Origin: an uncultured Lachnospiraceae bacterium | Lineage (GTDB): Bacteria > Bacillota > Clostridia > Lachnospirales > Lachnospiraceae | Direction of reading: 5' to 3' | Assembly (NCBI GenBank): GCA_934394565.1 | Contig: CAKRQV010000008.1 | Span: 74,110 to 138,109 of the forward strand | DNA length: 64,000 bases | In this document: positions 45,854 to 53,482 of the stretch, in pieces | How the letters are laid out: each line of letters begins with the position of its first letter | Position numbering within the stretch: the stretch's first letter is position 1 | Translations under genes and position numbers: made by a program | The notes under the pieces: generated by a model | What the model was told of the DNA's origin: nothing | Seen by the model: only the letters and a program-made list of their open reading frames with translations | Databases searched by the model: none

Positions 45854-47248
45854 TTAGTGCTCACTTTCTGCCAGAGTCTTCTGATTCTTTTCCAACTGTT
45901 TCAGATGCTTCATTTCACGAAGCAGAAGAATCGTTGCCAGCGTGATAGAGAAGCAGTCTGCCAGCGGATAGGCATACATGATACCCACAACACCCAGAAA
46001 CAGTGGCAGAATCACCATCAGCGGCATCGTAAACAGAATCTGTCTCGACAGAGACAGTACAACGGCCTGCATCGGCTTTCCGACGGCCTGAAAATACACA
46101 CCAGCCATCATCGGAATACCCATAACAAAGATCATCAGCGTCATATTCTTGCAACACATCACAGCAAACTCATTGTACAGTGCACTCTCCTGACCAAAGA
46201 TACTGATAATCTGTGACGGGAATGTCTGTAAAACGATCCAGCCCACGCAACCCACAACGAAGGTGGTAATAGCCGTCTTTTTCACCAGTTCACGCACGCG
46301 GTCGTAACGACAGGCACCGAAATTGAATGAAAAAATCGGCTGTGTTGCATTGGTGATACCGATGATCACCGACATCATAATCTGGTTGACCTTCATAATA
46401 ATACCAAAGCAGGTCACGGGAATATCGGCACCATAGGAAGACTGCGCACCATATTTGGCTGCCTGATTATTCAGAAGGATTGTCGCAAACAGCATCGAAA
46501 TCTGTGTCAGGAAAGCAGACATACCGATAGCCATGATACGGCGCAAGCGCTGCGCCTGCGGCTTCAGATCCGCATAGATAAACTTTACAGTCTTTAACCG
46601 GTGCATCTTCCAGAAACTTAAAGCAAAGGTAGCAATCTGACCGATGATCGTGGCCAGAGCCGCTCCCTTAACGCCCCAGTGGAATACAAAAATAAAGATT
46701 GGGTCAAAGATAATATTTAAAATCGCACCCACCAGCATTGACATCATCGAAAACTGCGGTGCACCATCCGCACGGATGATATCGTTCATCATGATACCTG
46801 TAGCTGTAAATGGAAAACCAATCAGCACGATGCGGCTGTAATCTATGGCATAGCTTAAATTGGCCTCTGTTGCTCCGAAAATATGTAACAGTGGCAGTAA
46901 AAAAACCTGTCCGATCACCAGAAGTCCCACACCAAACATCACTGCCAGTGCAAAACCATTTCCCACAAAATGACAGGCTTCATCCTCATCCTTACGCCCC
47001 AGATTCAGACTGGTATTGGCTGCTGTACCTGCAGAAACCATCAAAGACAGTGCCAGCATCAGCTGTGTAAATGGGAACGCTACATTTGTCGCACCATTGC
47101 CCAGATAACCGACGCCCTGCCCGATAAAAATCTGGTCAACCAGATTGTAGATGGAATTGACCAGCATCGAAATAATGCCCGGAATTGAATAGGTCAGCAG
47201 AAGCTTCCCGATCTTTTCCGTACCAAGGATATTCTCTTTTCTCTCCAT
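45854..47248 (-). CDS. MATE family efflux transporter (third of three)
   Basis: 464-aa MATE protein: IGKLLLTYSIPGIISMLVNSIYNLVDQIFIGQG at the start and GNGATNVAFPFTQLMLALSLM. About 12 helices, MepA-like. AAAGGA precedes the ATG. First gene of the minus-strand cluster, with its own promoter (47288-47316), divergent from the amylase gene. Confidence 0.92.
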   Translation of the reverse strand: MERKENILGTEKIGKLLLTYSIPGIISMLVNSIYNLVDQIFIGQGVGYLGNGATNVAFPFTQLMLALSLMVSAGTAANTSLNLGRKDEDEACHFVGNGFALAVMFGVGLLVIGQVFLLPLLHIFGATEANLSYAIDYSRIVLIGFPFTATGIMMNDIIRADGAPQFSMMSMLVGAILNIIFDPIFIFVFHWGVKGAALATIIGQIATFALSFWKMHRLKTVKFIYADLKPQAQRLRRIMAIGMSAFLTQISMLFATILLNNQAAKYGAQSSYGADIPVTCFGIIMKVNQIMMSVIIGITNATQPIFSFNFGACRYDRVRELVKKTAITTFVVGCVGWIVLQTFPSQIISIFGQESALYNEFAVMCCKNMTLMIFVMGIPMMAGVYFQAVGKPMQAVVLSLSRQILFTMPLMVILPLFLGVVGIMYAYPLADCFSITLATILLLREMKHLKQLEKNQKTLAESEH

Positions 47249-47287
47249 ATGTTGTCCTTTCTTACCTCTTTGTGTTCAGTATCTTTT

Positions 47288-47316
47288 AGTATACTATGTA
47301 ATACAGTGAATCACAA
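47288..47316 (-). promoter_or_regulatory. Predicted promoter of the MATE/methyltransferase cluster
   Basis: Minus strand TTGTGA, 17-bp spacer, TATACT. Confidence 0.6.
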
Positions 47317-47458
47317 CTCGGCAATCTTACAAAAATATCATTCATTCGACATACTTTGTTATACAGCATGATCTATAATATTCCTGCAAATAGCTTTCCC
47401 TGCCGCCTGACCGTGATACCCTGTTTTCTGCTTTCGTTTTTCTTTGCTTCCTTCCTAT

Positions 47459-47487
47459 TTGACAAAGCCCTGCAGATAGAGTAAAAT
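47459..47487 (+). promoter_or_regulatory. Predicted promoter of the amylase-family gene
   Basis: TTGACA, 17-bp spacer, TAAAAT; start of transcription about 47494, at the edge of an inverted repeat. Confidence 0.7.
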
Positions 47488-47494
47488 GCTCTTA

Positions 47495-47510
47495 TATACC
47501 GATTGGTATA
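47495..47510 (+). promoter_or_regulatory. Operator-like palindrome at the amylase transcription start
   Basis: TATACC-GATT-GGTATA, perfect 6-bp arms, covering the predicted +1 region; suitable for a repressor such as TetR type. No regulator gene is adjacent. Confidence 0.5.
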
Positions 47511-47555
47511 CAAGATTAAAAAGGAGATACTGCAATCGCAGTTTGTGTAATAACT

Positions 47556-48899
47556 ATGACATGGTATGACAGCGTTGTTTTCTATCACATATATCCTCTT
47601 GGCCTCTGTGGATGCCCCCACGAAAATCACGGTGAAGAAGGCCATCATTTTAAAAAGCTGGAAGCCTGGGCTGATCACGCAAAAGAGATTGGCTGCACCG
47701 CCATCTATATCGGCCCCCTCTTCCAGTCTGAGGGACACGGCTACGAAACAACCGACTACCGCAAAGTGGATAACCGCCTTGGAACCAATGCTGAATTCAA
47801 AGACTATGTAGCCCACTGCCATGCTATCGGCCTGAAGGTTATCGTAGACGGCGTATTTAACCATACCGGACGCAGTTTTTTCGCATTTCAGAATCTTTTA
47901 ACTCACCGGGAAAACAGTGCTTACCGCGACTGGTACTGCAATGTCAATTTCTGGAACAATAATGAATACGATGACCACTTTTCCTACGACAACTGGGGCG
48001 GCTACAATCTGCTGGCCAAGCTAAATCTGTGGAATCCTGCTGTCCGGGAATATCATTTTGACACTGTACGCTTCTGGGTATCCGAATTTGATATCGACGG
48101 CATCCGTCTGGACGCTGCAGATGTGCTCGAACACGAATTCATGCATCAGCTACGAGGTGTATGCGACAGTCTGAAACCCGACTTCTGGCTGATGGGCGAG
48201 GTCATCCACGGTGACTACAGCCGCTGGGCCAACGGCCAGATGCTGCATTCCGTTACCAACTACGAGCTTCACAAAGGACTGTTCTCCGGGCACAACGACC
48301 ACAATTATTTCGAAATTGCCCATTCCGTACGCCGTCTTCTCGGTATCTGTGGCAATGTGAAGCTGTATACTTTTGTTGACAACCATGATGTAGCGCGCAT
48401 CATCTCCAAATTAAATAACAGGGAACATATTTACAACGTCATGATGCTCGATTACAATCTGCCCGGCGTGCCCTCGATCTACTATGGCTCTGAATTCGGT
48501 ATCGAAGGTGAAAAGCAGCACGGTTCCGACTGGAATTTACGTCCCTGTCTGGAGCTCTCCGACTATCCGGAGGCTGTACTGACCAATCCTCTGACCCATC
48601 TGATCCGGGAGCTTGGCCAGATCCATGCTGCATACCCGGAGCTTTCCTGTGGGGAATACAAGGAGCTGACCCTTACGAACCGCCAGTACAGCTTCGCCCG
48701 GATTCTGGATGGCAAGGCTGTGATCACCGTTTTGAACAACGATGAACAGCCTGCTGATATCTGGATCCCGCTTCCGGTACAGGCCGATTCTGCCAAAGCG
48801 CTGCTCACCGGTATGGGTGATGTAACCGGCAGCATCGAAAACGGACAGCTGATCGTACATCTTCCGGCATGCCGCGGTATGGTTTTTGCGGTTCGCTGA
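47556..48899 (+). CDS. Alpha-amylase family glycosyl hydrolase (GH13), cytoplasmic
   Basis: 447-aa GH13 enzyme without signal peptide, so it should act on imported maltodextrins or related oligosaccharides. Conserved regions: VDGVFNH (I, residues 98-103), GIRLDAADV with nucleophile Asp186 (II), LMGEV with acid/base Glu215 (III) and FVDNHD (IV, near 265-270). A small C-terminal beta domain ends the protein. The best ribosome-binding site, AAGGAG at 47521, is about 29 bp from the ATG; a small hairpin (ACTGC AATC GCAGT) lies between. No in-frame start is closer. Monocistronic, with promoter and operator-like site upstream. Exact specificity not readable. Confidence 0.9.
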   Translation: MTWYDSVVFYHIYPLGLCGCPHENHGEEGHHFKKLEAWADHAKEIGCTAIYIGPLFQSEGHGYETTDYRKVDNRLGTNAEFKDYVAHCHAIGLKVIVDGVFNHTGRSFFAFQNLLTHRENSAYRDWYCNVNFWNNNEYDDHFSYDNWGGYNLLAKLNLWNPAVREYHFDTVRFWVSEFDIDGIRLDAADVLEHEFMHQLRGVCDSLKPDFWLMGEVIHGDYSRWANGQMLHSVTNYELHKGLFSGHNDHNYFEIAHSVRRLLGICGNVKLYTFVDNHDVARIISKLNNREHIYNVMMLDYNLPGVPSIYYGSEFGIEGEKQHGSDWNLRPCLELSDYPEAVLTNPLTHLIRELGQIHAAYPELSCGEYKELTLTNRQYSFARILDGKAVITVLNNDEQPADIWIPLPVQADSAKALLTGMGDVTGSIENGQLIVHLPACRGMVFAVR

Positions 48900-48976
48900 T
48901 ACAAAACACATCCTTAAAAGCCTGCGCATGCCAGCTGATCTGGCTGTGCAGGTTTTTCGTTGCAAGGCATATGAAT

Positions 48977-48998
48977 AAATGGTCCGGTGGATCATTTT
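48977..48998. repeat. Dispersed palindromic repeat, copy 3
   Basis: AAATGGTCC GGT GGATCATTT, 9-bp arms with one mismatch, followed by a T-run. Lies after the amylase gene and may terminate it; shares the core GGTCCGGTGGA with the copies at 7677 and 11118. Confidence 0.65.
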
Positions 48999-49102
48999 TG
49001 AGTTTCTTATTCGTCCTTCGACGTTTCTACGTCTCTGTGCCTTATAATATTTTCCCTGACCGGGCAGACTATATCATATACCACAGCAAAGGAGATTATT
49101 TT

Positions 49103-50695
49103 ATGTTTTGTTATCAATGCGAGCAAACCGCTCACCATACCGGCTGTACCAAAACCGCCGGTGTCTGCGGAAAAAAAGCAGCTACCGCTGACCTGCAGGA
49201 TCAACTGACCGGAGCCCTGATCGGTCTTGCAAAAACAATGGAAACCAGCACCCGGCCAGCCACAGACGCGGCATCTGCTCTGGTTGTAAAGAGTCTGTTT
49301 GCCACCCTGACGAATGTAAATTTTGATGATGCGGCACTGCAGGAGCTTCTGGAGCAGGTGCATCGAGAGAAGAAAAATCTCATTCTTTCCTGTCCCGACT
49401 GCGAGCCTCCCTGTAACGAGATTGAGGACTATAACATGCTTACCCTCTGGACTGCCGACGAGGACAGCCGCAGTCTGCGCTCCCTGATCCTGTTTGGCAT
49501 CAGGGGCATGGCCGCTTACGCCTACCACGCCGGTGTGATGGGCTACACCGACGAAACCATACACCGCTTTCTATTTGAAGCACTCACTGCGGTCGGCCAG
49601 GATGACTGGGGCATGGACAAACTGCTGCCCATCGTACTGAAGGTCGGAGAAGTCAATCTGAAATGTATGGCGCTGCTTGACAAAGCCAATACAGAAACCT
49701 TCGGCCAGCCAAAGCCTACTAAGGTCAGCCTGACGATAGAAAAAGGACCTTTTATCGTTATTAGCGGCCACGATCTGTACGATCTGAAGCTTTTACTGGA
49801 ACAGACAAAGGGAAAAGGAATCAATATCTACACCCATGGAGAAATGCTGCCCGCCCACGGTTACCCCGAACTCAAAAAATACAGTCATCTGAAAGGAAAT
49901 TTCGGTACAGCATGGCAGAGCCAGCAAAAGGAATTTATTGATATACCCGGACCTGTTCTTTTCACGACAAACTGCCTGATGCCCCCGCGAAAGAGCTATG
50001 CAGACCGCATCTTTACCACAGAGGTCGTTGGCTATCCGGATATGCAGCATATCGGAAATGATAAAGATTTTACGCCGGTTATTGAAAAAGCACTGGAGCT
50101 TGGCGGTTACCCGGAGGATACCCACTTCACCGGTATCAACGGCGGCGATACCGTCACCACAGGCTTTGCGCGAAACACCGTCCTTTCAGTTGCTGATACC
50201 GTCGTCGAGACCGTAAAGTCCGGGGCGATCCGTCACTTCTTCCTTGTCGGCGGCTGTGACGGTGCGCATCCGGGGCGCAACTATTATACAGAGTTTGTCA
50301 AACTGACTCCTGAAGATACCGTCATCCTGACCCTCGCCTGCGGTAAATACCGTTTCAACGATATCGATCTCGGCACGATCGGCGGCCTGCCCCGTCTGAT
50401 GGATGTCGGCCAGTGCAACGACGCCTACTCTGCCATCCAGATTGCCCTGGCTCTGGCCGATGCCTTCGGCTGCAGCGTCAACGAACTGCCCCTGAGTATG
50501 GTCCTCAGCTGGTACGAACAGAAAGCTGTCTGTATCCTGCTGACCCTCCTGTATCTGGGTATCAGAAACATTAAGCTCGGCCCCTCACTTCCCGCCTTTT
50601 TATCCCGGAACGTCCTGCAGTATCTCGTGGAGAATTATCATCTCTCACCGATCACTACACCGGAGAAGGATCTGACAGAACTTTTGAACCGTTAA
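49103..50695 (+). CDS. hcp: Hybrid cluster protein (hydroxylamine/NO reductase)
   Basis: 530-aa Hcp with an N-terminal cubane-cluster motif (C3, C6, C15, C22: MFCYQCEQTAHHTGCTKTAG) and the later hybrid-cluster ligands (GGDTVTTGFARN, VGGCDGAHPGRNYY, LACGKYRF). Hcp reduces nitric oxide or hydroxylamine and protects anaerobes from nitrosative stress. AAAGGAG 8 bp upstream fixes this ATG; the frame is open 78 codons further up, through a repeat. The usual partner reductase (Hcr) and a Crp/Fnr gene are not adjacent; a ferredoxin and regulator of that kind lie at 62-63.7 kb beside a decayed Hcp tail. Confidence 0.95.
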   Translation: MFCYQCEQTAHHTGCTKTAGVCGKKAATADLQDQLTGALIGLAKTMETSTRPATDAASALVVKSLFATLTNVNFDDAALQELLEQVHREKKNLILSCPDCEPPCNEIEDYNMLTLWTADEDSRSLRSLILFGIRGMAAYAYHAGVMGYTDETIHRFLFEALTAVGQDDWGMDKLLPIVLKVGEVNLKCMALLDKANTETFGQPKPTKVSLTIEKGPFIVISGHDLYDLKLLLEQTKGKGINIYTHGEMLPAHGYPELKKYSHLKGNFGTAWQSQQKEFIDIPGPVLFTTNCLMPPRKSYADRIFTTEVVGYPDMQHIGNDKDFTPVIEKALELGGYPEDTHFTGINGGDTVTTGFARNTVLSVADTVVETVKSGAIRHFFLVGGCDGAHPGRNYYTEFVKLTPEDTVILTLACGKYRFNDIDLGTIGGLPRLMDVGQCNDAYSAIQIALALADAFGCSVNELPLSMVLSWYEQKAVCILLTLLYLGIRNIKLGPSLPAFLSRNVLQYLVENYHLSPITTPEKDLTELLNR

Positions 50696-50699
50696 TATT

Positions 50700-50745
50700 T
50701 CAACAGGGACATTTTCAAAAAGTAAGTTGAAAATGTCCCCGTTGA
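50700..50745. terminator. Long stem-loop after hcp
   Basis: 19-base arms (TCAACAGGGACATTTTCAA and partner, one mismatch), 8-base loop. Only AT-rich sequence follows, so it may stabilise the 3' end rather than terminate sharply. Confidence 0.6.
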
Positions 50746-50940
50746 GTTAAATATGTTATTTTTATACGCAGATTGATATATTAATTCGATACTCGTTGAG
50801 TAACCTATGATCATAGGACTCCTCTACTTTTACAGATACTGCGTATACTCCAGCCTCTCCTTGTTCGGTCCTTCCGTCAGGAAATACTTGATACCCTTCT
50901 CCTTTTCCCTTTCAGACCGCCCTGGCGATCCTGCCTGTAG

Positions 50941-51108
50941 TTATCTGAAGCATACCATATTTTTCACTAAAATAACAGCCGCATATTTCACCATGGACCA
51001 CCAGATCCCCTTATGCCGCAAGAGCTTTCTGTCCTCTGCCAGATACCCGTCTTTTGTTTTCATATAGCAGTACTTTAAAAGCTTCTCGTACCGTTCCTTC
51101 AGATTCAT
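50941..51108 (-). pseudogene. Possible remnant of a gene, unknown family
   Basis: A 55-codon frame starting MNLKERYEKLLKYCYMKTKD, with one hydrophobic patch (WWSMVKYAAVILV), stops at 50941. Just beyond it, in another frame of the same strand, the peptide GIKYFLTEGPNKERLEYTQ reads to a stop near 50840, looking like the end of a coding region. Two coding-like pieces in different frames suggest a frameshifted or decayed gene. I do not recognise either piece. Confidence 0.3.
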
Positions 51109-51178
51109 TTCAAAACCGGGCTTTCCCCTGTCTAATCTATTATTTTTGACGTTGCGATTCTTTATAATAACCAATTTT

Positions 51179-51955
51179 TCAGATATACTTTGCCATAAAT
51201 GCAAACAATTCCCGGTTAGTTTCACTGTTAACTTCCTCTGCCTCAAAGTATTCCGGCAGGGGAATCCCCGGCTGACATTCTCCACAGATATCTATTCCCA
51301 GAATTTCAGCCTGTTCAAGAAGTGGCAGCAACAGATGTTCCAGCATAGGGAGGGACATATCTCCCTGATTCCAGTTTGTTTCTGCATAGTTTTCCCCCAG
51401 CACATCCTTATCAATGGAAATGTACACTGGCAAATCTCTTTTTATTTTTTCGAGTTTTTCTCTCCCGGCACCGATCTGCAGTTCCTCCGATGAAAAGGTG
51501 AGCAGTCTGTCCTTTCTTGTACAGCTAATCTCCCCGATATCACTGCCCTGTGATCCGATCAGCACCAGCTGCCGCAGCCATTCGTTCGTATCCAGTACCT
51601 GTCCTGCCCAGTCCCCACAGCTCATCATTCCATCAATCAACGGCTTTTGCATATCCGTATGATGATCAAACAGAACCAGTGAGAAATCCTGCCGGATATG
51701 GTCTGTGATGATCCCTGTGACATAATGATAATTTCCCGAGTCCAGAAAATGTATGCCCCGGATCCCATATGGCTGTATGCGGTTCCATATCTGCTCTCTG
51801 GCTTCTGCAGAGCAATACAGGTCACATCCTGTAATGTCCGCACAGTCCAGCCAGTGCAGCGTGTTTTTCTCCGGTATATTTTCATCCTCATATACATGGG
51901 AAAAATCCAAGATCAAATGATTCGTTGCCCAGGAATTGTTGTAATTATTTCTCAT
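51179..51955 (-). CDS. Arginase/agmatinase-fold (ureohydrolase family) protein
   Basis: 258-aa protein with the skeleton of Mn-dependent ureohydrolases: FDHHTDMQ near residue 95 (Mn ligands of the DxHxD type) and SIDKDVLGENYAETNWNQGD near residue 173 (equivalent of SxDxDxxDP). It is about 40 residues shorter than arginase and lacks the usual DPxxxPGTGTP loop, having TNWNQGD instead, so the substrate is unlikely to be plain arginine. It starts directly after the flavodoxin stop with a weak ribosome-binding site, implying coupled translation. A functional link to the flavodoxin is not obvious. Confidence 0.75.
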   Translation of the reverse strand: MRNNYNNSWATNHLILDFSHVYEDENIPEKNTLHWLDCADITGCDLYCSAEAREQIWNRIQPYGIRGIHFLDSGNYHYVTGIITDHIRQDFSLVLFDHHTDMQKPLIDGMMSCGDWAGQVLDTNEWLRQLVLIGSQGSDIGEISCTRKDRLLTFSSEELQIGAGREKLEKIKRDLPVYISIDKDVLGENYAETNWNQGDMSLPMLEHLLLPLLEQAEILGIDICGECQPGIPLPEYFEAEEVNSETNRELFAFMAKYI

Positions 51956-52474
51956 TTAATCAATATTTTTCTTCGCCCAGTCAGCGACTGCCGATGCAGA
52001 TTTTGCTGCGTCCGCACCATGTATTGCAATACCTGTACCAAATGTTGCGCCTTTGCAGATTTTTCTGAGGTCACTCTCACTGTTACCCAGTCCGCTTCCT
52101 TCGTGTGTCATGAGTGCCATCACTTTTTTTCCTGTAAAATCAAGTCTCTCAAGCTGGGTAAATACTGCTACCGGGTAAGTTCCGCACCAGCAGGGCCCAC
52201 ATACGAAAATATTGTCATAACCGGAAATATCCTCCAGATATTTTTTCAATTCCGGTCTTGCATTTTCCTTTAGCTCCTTACTCGCTTCCTCTGCACATTT
52301 GCGGTATTCCTTTGCATACTCATGTACAGTCTCAACCTCAAAAAGATCCCCGCCTACCGCTTTCTGAATAAACTCCGCGCAAATTTTTGTATTGCCTTTT
52401 TTCAGATCCACAATACTTCCATTCACATAGTTCTCACCTTTTCTTGAATAATAGATGATCAAATTTTTAGCCAT
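51956..52474 (-). CDS. Flavodoxin-like protein
   Basis: 172-aa FMN-binding flavodoxin fold. The phosphate loop is replaced by IIYYSRKGENYVNG at the N-terminus, and the FMN ring loops VCGPCWCGTYP near residue 93 and THEGSGLGNSE near residue 127 are present. The Cys pair in GPCWCGT is unusual. It resembles the NADPH-dependent flavodoxins often found alone in Clostridia. AAGGAGG before MAKNLIIYYS sets the start. First gene of a two-gene unit with the arginase-fold gene. Confidence 0.87.
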   Translation of the reverse strand: MAKNLIIYYSRKGENYVNGSIVDLKKGNTKICAEFIQKAVGGDLFEVETVHEYAKEYRKCAEEASKELKENARPELKKYLEDISGYDNIFVCGPCWCGTYPVAVFTQLERLDFTGKKVMALMTHEGSGLGNSESDLRKICKGATFGTGIAIHGADAAKSASAVADWAKKNID

Positions 52475-52517
52475 TCTGTTGCCTCCTTGCATATATTCCA
52501 GTGTTTTTGATGGATAT

Positions 52518-52546
52518 ATTATAGCTCATTGACAATCCTTAATCAA
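52518..52546 (-). promoter_or_regulatory. Predicted promoter of the flavodoxin gene
   Basis: Minus strand TTGATT, 17-bp spacer, TATAAT, directly after the stop of the upstream operon. Confidence 0.65.
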
Positions 52547-52558
52547 ATTTTTCTAAGA

Positions 52559-53482
52559 CTATATCCACAGCCCTGCCAGATAGTTTGCAACTATGCCAAT
52601 TCCCATACCCACGGCCGTACTCATGCCTATTCTCGCTGCACAGACCTGCGGTGGCTGCGGCCCTTCCTGATATTTGCTCCGCAGTGTTGAAAGGACAAGA
52701 CAGGACACATATCCTGCCAGAGCCAGAAGCCCCATAAGAATATCGTATGTCTGTCGTATGCTTTGTTCTCTCCACTGCATGACCTGGTTTTCATCTACAC
52801 TGGTGACTATGCCAAGGCTGTTCATCTGTTCCTGAACATTCAATAACGCATGCAGATTTGAAATTCTGATCCAGTACCTGCCTGGCTTTACCGTGTCTGT
52901 TACCGAATTTTCTTCTGCGCCATCTCCTGCTGTTTCCTGCTGTTGCATATAGGCTTTTGCTGCTGGAATACTGATATAGACCGCCGGTGTTTCCGATGTA
53001 TCCACGACGATACCGCAGATTTTCGCACTGCTGCTGCCCATGATCAGTGTATGACCGACCAGGGAAACCGTTTTGCTGTCACCTTTATCGTCCGTACCCG
53101 CCAGTTCAGCCAGGGCCGCCTGATTGATGACTATAGCCGGCATACTGCTGTCATCTGTATAATACCTCCCCTCGGTCAGCGTTCCCGGAATCATCTCAGC
53201 TTCTATACCAGTAACGCTGTACTCCTTTTGCACATGCGAATTCTGCAATATGACCTGCAGATCATATACACAGGAACCGTCATACTGTAAAAACAGTGCC
53301 TGTGCCATTTCACTATCCGTTGTATCATCCAATGTGCACATAATTTTCCCATAGGCTGCCATTTCTTTATGGACAGAATGATGAATCTGCCAGGCAGAAA
53401 CCCCCAAAAAAACAGCCAGTCCCAGGAATAGAACCGCCGGCAGCGCAATCCTTTTCCATGTCTTTATCCCGTATCTGATCAT
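52559..53482 (-). CDS. Shortened FtsX/MacB-like membrane protein
   Basis: 307-aa protein: cytosolic start MIRYGIKTWKR, one membrane helix (about 12-30), an extracytoplasmic domain of about 200 residues resembling the MacB periplasmic core (VTGIEAEMIPGTLTEGRYY), then two C-terminal helices (about 241-262 and 280-307). Full FtsX-type permeases have four helices, so one is missing. The ATG overlaps the stop of the upstream surface-protein gene (ATGA), so the two are translated together. Last gene of the eight-gene locus. It may be an accessory that couples the surface protein to the membrane; function inferred. Confidence 0.65.
   Translation of the reverse strand: MIRYGIKTWKRIALPAVLFLGLAVFLGVSAWQIHHSVHKEMAAYGKIMCTLDDTTDSEMAQALFLQYDGSCVYDLQVILQNSHVQKEYSVTGIEAEMIPGTLTEGRYYTDDSSMPAIVINQAALAELAGTDDKGDSKTVSLVGHTLIMGSSSAKICGIVVDTSETPAVYISIPAAKAYMQQQETAGDGAEENSVTDTVKPGRYWIRISNLHALLNVQEQMNSLGIVTSVDENQVMQWREQSIRQTYDILMGLLALAGYVSCLVLSTLRSKYQEGPQPPQVCAARIGMSTAVGMGIGIVANYLAGLWI

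Noticed and set aside
48869..49102. N-terminal extension of 78 codons on Hcp
   Set aside because: Begins inside the amylase gene and crosses a repeat; MFCYQCEQ with AAAGGAG is the true start.
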